Shown piece by piece: positions 38,149 to 52,335 of a stretch of 64,000 nt of DNA. Position 1 is the stretch's first letter. Every line of letters starts with the position of its first letter. Below the pieces are notes generated by a model. The model did not search any database and had not been told where the DNA came from. It worked only from the letters and a program-made list of their open reading frames with translations. The translations under genes were made by a program, and so were the position numbers. The stretch comes from Trema orientale (taxonomy: Eukaryota > Streptophyta > Magnoliopsida > Rosales > Cannabaceae): positions 232,464-296,463 of the forward strand of contig JXTC01000179.1 of NCBI GenBank assembly GCA_002914845.1, written 5' to 3'.

Positions 38149-38536
38149 TAGGGCTCGCAATTCGTGTCATTCTGTCGATCTATTTAATGTCGTACGGATT
38201 TTGTGTTACCTGCGGATTACCTGTTTAATGAAAACGTCAGTCAGACTGACGTGTTACAATACTTCTAAACATTATAATTATTCATTTACTTGATTTTTTC
38301 ACTCCAATTTTACTTTATTAAAGTAAATTAGCTCATTAGTTTATTATTTTTCATTTAAATCACAAGAAATTTGTTAAAAAATATTTTCTATGGAGTCGTT
38401 ACTTAATATTTTATAATATATTTTGATAAAAAGTTAATTAATCGTGTTAATTCGGGTCAATTTCGTGTCAAGCGTGTCAACTAAACGTGCGGGTTTCGAG
38501 TTGTGTTGGTGGGTCGTGTTCAAATTGCCAACCCTA
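38149..38536. mobile_element. Non-autonomous hAT-type element (388 bp), cgtgtc family
   Basis: Ends: TAGGGCTCGCAATTCGTGTC on the left, and on the other strand of the right end TAGGGTTGGCAATTTG. An exact 8-bp duplication GCAAGTAA flanks it at 38141-38148 and 38537-38544. Subterminal GTGTCA and CGGGT repeats match those of the element at 55634-56402, so the two are one family. No transposase is encoded. Confidence 0.87.
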
Positions 38537-38544
38537 GCAAGTAA

Positions 38545-39118
38545 CACTTGTGGAAACTTCATTGTTCAGGATTCAGAGTTTGGATATATCAACAATCAAG
38601 ATTCAATATTAACAACTTAGACTGAAGTGCCATAACTATCGTTGCATATTTCAGCAACGAAGAATTCTTCAAAGAGAAATTGTTTAAAATTTACTTACTT
38701 ACAATAATTAGTTTAGACTAATGTGAAATGCATTTCAATAATTTTGTCAAATCCTTGAATTGATTCAAGTTTGAATTGAAACACTCAATCTCTCCCCAAT
38801 CTTTTAGTGTTTTCTAAATTTCCAACTTTAACCCTCATAAATAGAGCATGTGACTTGTACATCTCATTTCCATCCAAAATATAATAGTGGTCAATGTCTT
38901 GGGAGACATTGCAATTAATCTGTCAAATCTAGGACTTGATTGCCACAAAAAACTTTTTTCCCCCCTTCAATGAATAAGTTGCTAAACTACAGCAATCATG
39001 AGTATAACCAAAATAATAACAACAATAAGAATAAGAATAATACTAATAAAAGAACTTTGCACAAGTACAACATTCTTTTTTTCTCAACCATATAATGTTA
39101 TCATAGATAGGGAGTATA
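38545..39118. other. 3' flank of squalene epoxidase copy 1, no gene seen
   Basis: AT-rich sequence; the gene's 3' UTR probably lies near 38950-39118. No supported reading frame. Confidence 0.45.
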
Positions 39119-42247
<3,129 letters not shown>

Positions 42248-42340
42248 TTTTAGATGCTATATATATTATTATAGCTTACTCACTGAGTTTCACGTGTGAG
42301 TCAGGCCCGAGTTGCAACTCAATAACTTGGGGCCTTGCCT

Positions 42341-42347
42341 TTATATA
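42341..42347 (-). promoter_or_regulatory. TATA box candidate of squalene epoxidase copy 1
   Basis: The minus strand reads CTCTATATAAAGGC about 95 bp upstream of the start codon, a normal distance for a plant TATA box plus short leader. Confidence 0.5.
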
Positions 42348-43504
42348 GAGAGATAGTGGGGCAACTCTCAAGACTCAAGTCAACAATATTAACTGTAACT
42401 GGCGTGAGCCCGCCACTGTCGTTTCATGACAACAATTAATATATACATATTATTTAAGTTCATGAGTTAATCACAAAATTAAACCATAACAAACAATAGA
42501 TTGATTTTGCTACTATACTCCACTATATAATGGCTCTCCAAATAAGACTGAATTGGTCAGGGACGGGTTGGTGTTAGTGGAGTTGTGAAGATTAGACGAA
42601 TCATGAATATTGGAAATTCTTAAACTATGAACAAGGTCAAATTTATTTTCCAAGGTTTTCTCAAAACCGTGTGTGCTAAACAGGGGGTGACAAAGTAGTT
42701 CCACAATGACACTCTTTGACTAGAAATATTGATGTTTAACACTGGCACCGCCTAAAAATTAAAAATAAAAATAAAAATAAAAATCATGCATCCTATATGA
42801 ATACCCACTAATCAATTTTTTACAAAAGAAATTTGCTCTCGACTTGAAAATTTTTGTCCAATAATGAATGTTTATATTGAAAAATATAATTAATAGTTTA
42901 AATTACCAGAATAATATAGATTAATGATGAAAATTTTCGTTGACATTTTAGTCTTTTTACTAGCCTCGGTTGGCGGGTGTGAAAATCATTTGACATAAAT
43001 TAAAGAATGTCAATATAGATTTCTAAAGAAATAGAAGAAAAGACTTCTAACATTGCCACCAAAAAAAAAAAGTACAGCACATATATATTTACCGGTTAAC
43101 AAAGTTAAATCTACATGTGGGTTTGGACTTTGCACCAACAAAAAGTCGAATAGCCAAGTGTGCAGTTAAGAGATATTTACCAAAATCCTCATGTTATAAA
43201 ATTCTTATATCCCGTTTGCCCAATATATATATAGGGCACCAATCCAGTAGGTATTTTATATATATATATATATATATAAAAGACCAATAGATTTTTTTTT
43301 TTTTTTTAAAACCTATCTATAAGTATTATTTTACCTAATTAAAATTATTTTTCACATATTTTTATGGTCAAAAGATGGAGAAAAAAAGAGTATATTGTTT
43401 CTTTTTCTCAACTACTCAAATCATTATAGCTTATAGATAATGATCCAATGACTAAAAAAAAAATACTTATAAATAGGTAAAAAAAAATACTCCCATATAT
43501 ATAT
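42348..43504. other. Intergenic, nothing recognised
   Basis: AT-rich with an AAAAT microsatellite at about 42754-42785, a TA run near 43257-43278 and a T-run near 43291-43307. Short ORFs lack family features. Confidence 0.45.
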
Positions 43505-43697
43505 GAATGATGTTAGGTGTACTAAAATTGTTATCAAATTTTTAATACCAACACATGTTAGCATTATTCAATTGGTGTATTAGAACTTAACACAAATAAA
43601 TTAATCATATTCACGAATTGAATAATGCCAATTCACATACCACATGTGTTAGTATAAAAAAATTGATATAAATTTTGGGATACTTATAGCATTATTT
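43505..43697. mobile_element. Foldback MITE with arms of about 75 bp
   Basis: Left arm GAATGATGTTAGGTGTAC... to CATTATTCAATTGG; the right arm is its imperfect complement, with AACACATGT shared in both. The ends (GAATGATG / CATTATT) resemble those of the 168-bp Mutator-type MITE at 10540-10707, so it may be a relative. The AT-rich flanks hide a clear target duplication. Confidence 0.65.
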
Positions 43698-43929
43698 TAT
43701 ATTATATATATATATCTTATATCCTTATGCCTTTAGTTAACTTTTTATTATTATTTATTTTTTTGAGGGAGTTGACTTTTTATTTTTGAATATATATAGT
43801 TGCAATAAAAACTGGCTTATTTTACCTTTTTTTTTTTTAAAAAGGCTTATTAATTTTTACTTTCAAGTTACAAGATGATAAAAAGGATCACACAAATTTT
43901 GTTTTTTTTTTTTTCTTTTAGTTCTAAAG

Positions 43930-44012
43930 TTTTATGGTCATTAGCTTAATCTGATTGATAAGCATACTCCTGTAGGATTGAGGTCTAAGGTTCAAATCCT
44001 CCGCTCTTAAAT
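43930..44012 (+). repeat. tRNA-like sequence, possible SINE
   Basis: An A-box-like TTAGCTTAATCTGATTG (43941-43957) and a B-box-like GGTTCAAATCC (43989-43999) are spaced as in a pol III promoter. The piece does not fold into a complete tRNA and lacks a recognisable acceptor stem, so a tRNA-derived SINE relic is more likely than a tRNA gene. Confidence 0.4.
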
Positions 44013-44779
44013 ATTTGAAAAAGACGCTACAATATTCACAGCCCAGTCAAATGACCACGTAGCAATTAACAATTAGAATTTCAAGTATGATCTAGTGAAG
44101 AGTTTATACTAAATAATAAGTGAATCTTTTGACGTTTGATTTCTAAATCATTCTTCTTAGTCCGGTGTACTGTAACTAGGATAGATTCATGCATATGCTT
44201 TGCTTCTCCTTTTGTTTTTAGTCTCATGAAAGTCAAAAGATTGAACATAAAAACTTCATTGTCAAGAAGAAAGGTAAATACTAAATGCCACATGATCCAC
44301 ATTTAGCAAATCAATCTCTTCTCTTTCCCCAGTTATATATATATATATATATATCTCCCTCGAAAAAAATAAACGAAATAACCATTGTTAAAACAAAGGT
44401 AATCTTATGAACATTCATTATCGTTCATGAACAGAAATATTAATTTGCAATCACAATAATTGTATGTCTTCTATTTTTAAATTCATGATTACCTTTGTTT
44501 GATCATATCTGCTTTTTGGCTGTATCCTAGCTGGTGGAATTAAAAACTAGCATATGTAGATGATGTAATTTCGGTAATAATTTTAATTTTAGAGTCTTTC
44601 CTTTAATTAAAAAAAGTACTTTCCCAATTAAAAATGGATTTCAAAATTGAAAAAAGGAAACTAAAAAAATTAACGCGTCAAATTAAGGATATATATATAG
44701 TCCCAAGAGAAATAGTACATATTGTATTCGTGTATGTACGTGTCTGTAAAATTCTAAGATCTCCCAAAGACACAAATTA
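44013..44779 (+). promoter_or_regulatory. 5' flank of the pectin methylesterase gene
   Basis: AT-rich with an AT microsatellite at 44335-44354. A TATA-box candidate (GGATATATATATAG, 44688-44700) lies about 80 bp before the start codon. Confidence 0.45.
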
Positions 44780-47188
44780 ATGGCTATGCCTTTGTTAAAG
44801 AGGTTGTGTTTTCTTTTCATTTTATTCACAACCCTTTTCTTCTGCTTCCTTCCCACGAATATACGTGCCAAATCTTATGTCTCAGATCACGAATTCTTAA
44901 GGGTTCCTTCACACGCATTCGAGTACTCAGTCGAGTCAACGCTCAAATTATTACAAAATTTGACCGACGCTTTTACGTCCCAAAATAATCATGATAGTCG
45001 TGCCATCTCAAATTGTATGGATTTGCTAGATTCATGTACTCAATTCCTAACATGGTCTCTCCATAGCATTCATGATTCTGAAGGTTTGCAAGATATATAA
45101 TACATACATGTTTATATATATATATATATTTACCTGTTTATTATTAATATTTTTTTCGAAGATACAGTATGTTAATTGGGACAGATGATTTCGTATTTTT
45201 AGTTTATTTCTTATTTTTCTTAGTTAGTTAATATTTATAGAATATGGTCGTATAAGTTGATTTTTTTTTTTGGGTTATGAATTCATATTTTGTAAATTAC
45301 CAAATGGATTTGAATTTATATTACAACGATGATTAACCAATGACAAATTTGATACATGATCATGTGATGCCAAATTAAAGTAATTATTATTTGATGCTTA
45401 AAGGAAGGTGAGTGGTAATTTTGTAGGCCAAGCTTGGGCTAGGATTTTAGTATTTTTTTCTTAATGCTTGTTCTTTATATGTTTACATAATCGATGATCT
45501 ACAAGGAATAGTGTTAAAGGTTTCTCTTACCACAAAAATCCATGCAAATATATTTTGTAATATATTTATATAAAACACTCTATTAAAAGTTGAAATTAAT
45601 AATCTTTTTAAATAATACTACTGCAGGTTATGGACAATACTATGGGACAGGCCACGTAAGTTCAGATATAAGAACATGGTTAAGTGCTGCTCTAGCAAAC
45701 CAAGCGACGTGCATGGATGGAATAAAAGGCTCCAAAACCATTGTCATTGATTACATGACTAGTAACCTCAATGAATTATTGACCAAATCACTCATAAACC
45801 TCTTAAAAATGGTGTATGAACGAAAAACGTTAATCCCCCGAACTTATATACAGCATCGTAACACAGCGGAACGTTTTCGATGTCCAAACGTTACGGTTGC
45901 TCAGGACGGTAGTGGGAATTTCACGAAGATAATGGACGCAGTCTTGGCCGCACCAAATCATAGCCTGAGGCACTATGTGATTTTTGTTAAGAGAGGACTT
46001 TATAGGGAGTACGTGAAAATCCATTCAAATAAGTGGAACTTGGTTATGATCGGCGAAGGTATGGACCTCACGGTGGTGACCGGCAACCGGAGCTATGGCG
46101 GTGGTTGGCGTACATATGACTCTGCAACATTTGGTGAGTACCTTGTTATATAAACTTAATACTAAATAACATTGCTGTAATGAGATCATATACTAAGTAA
46201 TTAATTATTATTTATGATAATATATATCACATCCTATTTTGTCATCGACGAAAAATAGCCTAAACATGATGTTGATAAAATAACTTAAATGATATGAACG
46301 TTTTAAGTCCTAACTAATATTTTAAAAAAGAACAAAATATAATGTCACATTATTTAAGTTATTTGTTCATAGACACAAGTGACCTCTAGTTACCTAGTAC
46401 GGCTACAATTACATTAAACCTTTTGAAAGAAGAATAATTTAGTTGCATATACTACTGCTCATCTTAATTTCTATCTTGATGCTAATTTTGCAGCCGTGAG
46501 CGGCCAAGGCTTCATAGCCATCAACATGGGGTTTGAAAACACCGCCGAACCAAACAATCACCAAGCGGTGGCGCTCCGCTCAAGTTCCGACCGCTCCGCT
46601 TTCTACCGCTGCAAGTTCATCAGCCACCAAGACACTCTCTACGCTCACTCCCACCGCCAATTCTACAAAAAGTGCCGAATCTCCGGCACCGTCGACTTCA
46701 TCTTTGGCCGAGCCAAGGCCGTCTTCCAAGACTGCAGCATCCTCCCCCGACAAAACTACGTCGGAGGACAGAACACCATCACCGCCAACGGCCGCAACTT
46801 CTCGGCCATGGACTCCGGCTTCTCCTTCCAAAGATGCGCCATTTTTGCCGACACAAATGCCAAAAACTCGAAAAGAGCCACCACGCCGACGTACCTGGGA
46901 CGACCGTGGGGGAATTATTCACGTACGGTTTTCATGCACACGTACATGAGCAACATCGTGGTTCCAGAGGGCTGGATGGAGTGGCAAGGGAGGACTAATT
47001 ATGACTCAGTCTATTATGGAGAGTATAAGAATAGTGGACCGGGTTCGGAGCTGGCCGGGCGGGTCAAGTGGCCGGGCTTTCATGCCATCACCAACTCATC
47101 GGTAACGAGTTTGTTTACGGTGGCTGAGTTTATTCAGGGAGACTTGTGGCTTCCCTTCACTAAGGTTCCGTACAGTAGAGGGGTTTAG
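44780..47188 (+). CDS. Pectin methylesterase with PMEI pro-domain (type I PME)
   Basis: Cell-wall enzyme that removes methyl groups from homogalacturonan. Three exons: 44780-45083, 45627-46133 and 46494-47188 give 501 aa. N-terminal signal or anchor segment at residues 6-28 (LCFLFILFTTLFFCFLP), then a PMEI-like pro-domain (to about 190) with NCMDLLDSC. The catalytic pectinesterase domain starts near VTVAQDGSGNF. Active-site motifs: QAVALR (Gln294), SHQDTL (Gln316, Asp317), DFIFG (Asp338) and LGRPWG. The usual basic processing motif (Arg-Arg-Leu-Leu type) between pro-domain and enzyme is not seen; the junction reads PRTYIQHRNTAERFRCP. It sits between two squalene epoxidase genes on the opposite strand. 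GC content of exon 3 is clearly above that of its surroundings. Confidence 0.93.
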
Positions 47189-48265
47189 GTTATAAGAGCT
47201 AAACTTAGTTTTAAGGTGGCCAAAATTCGGTCATTTTGCTAAAAGTCACTAAATTAATTAGGCCTGTAGTCCACTATAATAGTAAAGTCAGACAGAGTAA
47301 CTATATACACGTAAAAGGGTTTGGGCCAAAACAGAGGAATAGAATAGAAGTCAGCAGTTAGGGATGGTAATGTATTATTACCAAATTCTTTATGTTAGTT
47401 AATTAGTTGAATTTTTTTAATTTTTGAGTGTACTTTAAATAACGGTTTGGTTTATTTGATTTGATCTATATGGTTGTTTTGTATAATCTTCTTATTCGTA
47501 ACTGTAAGTCTGGAGATTTTTTTTGTAATAATCCTCTGTATTTTTTTTTCCCCAATTATGAACAGTAAACCCATCTAGTACAATTCCAACTCCATATGAA
47601 TTGGAATTTTGGAGGGGAAAAAATGCGAGGAAAAAGTCAAAGGAAAAAGAATTATAGCAACAACTAATGGTTTGAGAATATTCTTTTTGTTCTTATATGA
47701 CCCCCAGCGTGTTCTTTCGATAGAGTTGCTTCTAAGAATAAATGGTAAGATTTTTTTGGCCGCAAATAAAGCTCGAAAACTATGAAGATTACCGCCAAAA
47801 GGAGAAAATTGCCAACGAAAAGACTAAATCGCGGGGTTAAAATTACTCACTTTCCCGTTTATGCCCCTTGTGTGTTTCACAACTAACACCCATACAAAGT
47901 CTAACTGTTGACATTGCTTTAAGTAGAGACATCCATCGTCATAAACCACAAAGTCACTAGTATCTCTCCACTTTGGCATTGGTGGAATATTGGAGCAGTC
48001 ATATGTAAACATACCCTTCCAAAAGTTTGACTATGACTTCACGTGACATTAATAATGGGATCTTAATCTTGTTAGGCCTTTTTCACAATACAACAGTCCA
48101 CATTATGATTGCCAATTATTCTTCAAGACATTCACATTTCCTTAATATCTCCAGTCAACATTGCTAAATGTAACATATCGCACTTTATTTGGTCCAACCA
48201 CTTGGAAACTTCAACGATCATTCGCTCCTTGGGAAATGAGGGTTGGAAAATTGATGACACTTAAA
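47189..48265. other. 3' flank of the PME gene, no gene seen
   Basis: AT-rich; a 62-codon minus-strand ORF at 47824-48012 has no family features. Confidence 0.45.
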
Positions 48266-48791
48266 AGGATTTGTTTGGATTCGCTTTTGTTTTCTATTTT
48301 TCGTTTTTTAAAACAGAAAAATAGAAATTTTTTTAAAAATTTGCTTGGCAAAATTGTTTCTATTTTTAAGTTTTTAAAAATTGTTACCAAAAATTTTAAA
48401 AAAAATGGTAATAAAAAATTTCTAATACCTTTATTTTTTCAAATAAATTTTAAAAACAAAAAAGCATACAAATATTTGTACACAAGTGTATATATATATG
48501 TATATACATATACAAATATAAGTCTATATGACTTTCTCTTTCATTATTTGCACTTTATTATTTTTAGAAACAATATCTGTACACAAGTGTGTATATATAT
48601 ATATACACAAATATAAGCCTATATGACTTTCTCTTTCATTATTTGTACTTTATTATTTTTAGAAACAAGTAATGAAATAAAGTTTGCAAGGCATGTTTCT
48701 TGTTTATAAAAATTGAAAACTAAAACAAAATTTTTACTTCTATTTTCAATTTATTTAAACAAAAAATTAGAAATAAATCCAAGTAAGTCCT
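48266..48791. mobile_element. MITE-like element with an internal 101-bp tandem duplication
   Basis: The left end AGGATTTGTTTGGATTCG faces an inverted right end AGGACTTACTTGGATTTA. Inside, a unit of about 101 bp starting TGTACACAAGTGT is repeated (48477 and 48578); both copies contain TATATGACTTTCTCTTTCAT and TTTATTATTTTTAGAAACAA. No target duplication was identified. Confidence 0.55.
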
Positions 48792-49316
48792 AATATTTTT
48801 AATTTTAGTTATAACATTTTGGTTATGTCAAAATCATGTTAGTTAAAACCACAATCCGCTGACTCATGCATTTTCCATTGGTGCTAGGAGCCCATGCATC
48901 TTAGAGTCAAGGAGAATTTGTCTCCTTGAAGAGGTAATCAGCATATTAGTTTGTTAGTTTTATTAGAGTAAAATGTAGATGTAGGAAAGAAGATATTGCT
49001 TGAAGTGAAAAATCAATTGTGATATAAAGAACCCATATATTAAAACATCTATTCTCTTTGAGGTTCTCATGACAAACTTGGAGAGGAATCTTGTTCCACT
49101 TAAGAAGCAAGATTTGTAAAAATAAAATAAAATAAAATTAAGATCATGTTTCTTAACCCTAACAGTATAACATTGATCCCCACCTTACTTTTTGTATTTT
49201 CCTTAAGGAGAGAACCACCAATGCTCATTGCTACAAATAACTTGTATTAAAAGTAAACATCTATGATAATCTATGCCTTCACATTTTCTCCTCCTGAATT
49301 TCATGTTTACATTTCC
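48792..49316. other. 3' flank of squalene epoxidase copy 2
   Basis: No reading frame with support; the 3' UTR of the minus-strand gene is expected in the upper part. Confidence 0.4.
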
Positions 49317-52169
49317 TCAGTTAACTGGAGGAACTCTGTAGTATGCTGGCACAGTAACTGGAAAGAACATTTGTCTAACTCCTTCAGCCTTTATGATGGG
49401 GAAAATAATACCTGACGCACCCTGAAATGAATTTAGAAAAATCATCAGTAAGAATAAAATTGGAGACTTAAGAAATCTAGATTCCTAGTCAAGGAGAAAG
49501 TTCTCATACCGAAATCAATCTAGCACCGATCCACATTCGTCGTGGGGAAGGAAATGGAATCAACAAGCGTCCCACGCCGTAGATAGCCACAGCGAAAAAA
49601 TGGAGAACCAAGCTCAATGGACGGGGGTTGAGACCAGAGAGCAGAGCTACCGGTCCGTTTGAGCAAATGCCTCCAAGACTCAAATAGTCAAAACAAGCTT
49701 CACGCATCTCCTTCCTGGCCGGGTCAGGGGATGCACAAAACACCTTGTACAAGGCACCAGCCAATGTGTTTATGGTAGAAGCTACCGGCTGCAGAAAGAG
49801 CCATGAACAATGAGACTGATTCTAAGTTCTAAGGCTAGAATAAGTACTCAGACAAAACATGTTCATACACTGGTTGAACAGAGGATTTCATTCCACATAA
49901 AAGGGTTGTGAGCAATTTTAGTTGCTTGCTTTACCTTGCGTAGAGTGTAAAAGGACTCAAGGTATTTGCAGAGTGCAGATGAGTCACGGAGATCATGGAG
50001 GGGCCTGAGAAGATCCCTCAACACGACGATGTCCGAAAGAGCGACAGTCATTCCCCCACCGGTCAAAGGGTGGCGCATGTTGAACGCGTCCCCCATCAAC
50101 AACGCGCCAGGAGTTGGAAAAGGAGCCGCAGGCATGCTCCGGTTTGTCATTGTTCTGATGCTTCCTTTGTCAATTGCGGCTATGAAAGCAGCGTGGAGCT
50201 CAGGGGGGATCTGAGATTACATCAAAATTCACTTTAACTCAATTATAGCTCTCATGGAGATTTATTCGAAAAACTATTATATATGACAGCGTGTGATTAG
50301 ATATATGTTGTTGTTTATATTGTTACCTGAGGAGCCACCACAGTTTTCAAATAATTAGCCATTTCGCCATTGGCCACAGAAGGAACTTTCTGGCCAGGTA
50401 CATCAACCAGACAACGAATCTCAGTGCCGCTTATGGGGTAGAACAGGATTGGAGAAGGGTCAGCCAAGATCACATGTCCATGATTCGCAAATGGAAGATC
50501 ACAGTTTTCCAGGACCAAACCAACAAAGCAGGAGGGAATCTCAACCTGCACCAAAGATAAGTAATATTAATGATCCTTTTGTTTAATCAATCTTAAGTGT
50601 AAGAAAAAGATATAACACAACTCTACAAAGTTACTAAAATTTACAGCCTCAAGCCAGTTAGTGTCGTTTTGTTACCTTTGGCTTGCAAAGAGAGCGTCGT
50701 AGATTCGAGAAACAACCGTCGCATACTATTGTCAGGGGAGCATGAGATGCCATCTCTTCACCAGCCTTGTTTTTGTACTGGACACCTTTGATTGTACCCT
50801 TTTCTTCAAGTAGAGAGGTTACTGTTCCTTGTTCCAATCTCACACTGCAAACCGAACCAAAAGGAATTACAAAACTTGCCCAGAATTCTAATATACAACT
50901 ATAGAAAATCTTAACATATCAAGTACAGGGCAGAGTGCTACAAATTAAAAGACAACAACGAAACAGAGTTAAAAACCGACTTCTTTGATTATTAAAACGA
51001 AGAGTCCAGAAAGGAAAGAGAAATTACTTAGGAAGAGATGAAGCTTTTTCACGCATCCTTTGGATGAATCTTCCATTGTGAAAGCTTCGGCCAGCTACAT
51101 CCGAACGGAAGTTTTCCAAAGGATAAGTAAGTTTAGTGCTTCTCCCATCTTTGTAAAGAGCATATCCAAAAACTCTCTGCGCGTCGATCTCTTTAACACA
51201 ATCTAATCACAAAACCAAATAGAAAAGTACTCAATTTGAATGGACTACTTCAGAGTTGAGAATTCAGAAAATGGGAATTGAATATTTGCTAGTTAAGTTT
51301 TGGTAAATACCTTCGAGACCCAACTCAATCAATTTGAGATAGCCCCCTGGTTGAAGCAGCTCACCAACAATTCTATCAGGCTCATTCAAGTCCCTTTCAA
51401 TCACATGAACTCTTCGTCCATCCTGCCATAATAATAGACAGTAAAGTTTCAGATTGTACCCAGAAACACCAAGGTAAAATATTATGTATGTCTGTATATG
51501 TAAGACTAAAACTCATGATTGGTTATTGGGGTTGCTCTTGGCTGTTGAAAAAGTATGGAAGAGGACTCTATGATAATAAAGTCATGTTGGGAAAGAAAGT
51601 ATGTCTTATAGCCCATACCCCTTATAAGGCCTATAATTAAGTACTTGTCTGATTCTACTTCACATAATATACTTGAATAAACAAAAAAATTTCCCCCTGT
51701 TTTCTCTGCAAACAAACTGTTTTTCAAAAGAAATTGAAGAGAAAAAAAAGACTTCCTAATCTTGGAAAACATTGATCCGGATCATAAATTCATCTGGGGC
51801 TCTTGGCAAATTAGTCCTTTTCAAATGGGTTTTTTTTTGAGGTAAATAGTCTTAATCATTTTATGTATAACATAAAATGAATCAAGCCAGAGAGAAAAAC
51901 TAGAGTACTAATGATTTGGTTATCACCTTGCCAAGAGTGTAAGCAAGAGCAGCACCAGCAACTCCAGCTCCCACGATGATGACATCTGTGCTCCTCGCCA
52001 TCTCAGGCCGGTAAATGGCGCCGTTTGATGTTATTTTCACAAACCCACCACTCTTCATCTCCATTGAATTAGCACTGCTACTCTTCTTCTTTCCTCGGTA
52101 GCCATACAAGAAAACAAACCCCACCAAAAAAGCTATGACTCCAAGCAAATTGTACTCATCAAAACCCAT
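49317..52169 (-). CDS. SQE: Squalene epoxidase (squalene monooxygenase), copy 2
   Basis: Second, complete squalene epoxidase on the minus strand with eight exons: 52169-51927, 51422-51311, 51202-51028, 50844-50676, 50545-50327, 50210-49935, 49788-49510 and 49421-49317, giving 525 aa. Start chosen at MGFDEYN (52169), the first ATG. Membrane segment at residues 9-24; FAD motif VIIVGAGVAG (Gly67-Gly72); [54 protein letters not shown]. Exons 2-7 match copy 1 in length and phase (112, 175, 169, 219, 276, 279 bp). The first exon (longer, with a different linker) and the last differ most. Both copies keep all visible cofactor motifs, so both look functional. Confidence 0.95.
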
Positions 52170-52323
52170 CTTCAAAAATTAAGAATGATCCTCTAATTTG
52201 CTTCAACTTCTCTTTCTCGTTTCTATCTCAACTTTTTCTTGTTTTAGCTTTCTTTGCTTTGCCTTTCTATAATTGCTCCTGCTGTTTTTACGTGCAAGTT
52301 ATGCAAAAGACAATAACTTATAG

Positions 52324-52335
52324 GCCTTTTATAGA
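52324..52335 (-). promoter_or_regulatory. TATA box candidate of squalene epoxidase copy 2
   Basis: The minus strand reads TCTATAAAAGGC about 155 bp upstream of the start codon. Confidence 0.5.

Noticed and set aside
43930-44012. Functional tRNA gene
   Set aside because: A- and B-box-like phrases are present, but no acceptor stem or full cloverleaf could be folded by eye, so it is listed as a SINE-like piece.
46533-46998. Long Pro/Ser/Arg-rich ORFs in other frames of PME exon 3
   Set aside because: They arise from the GC-rich exon; the pectinesterase motifs are all in one other frame.
48161-48616. 151-codon plus-strand ORF
   Set aside because: Low-complexity Lys/Phe/Ile/Tyr sequence produced by the AT-rich MITE-like element and its tandem repeat.
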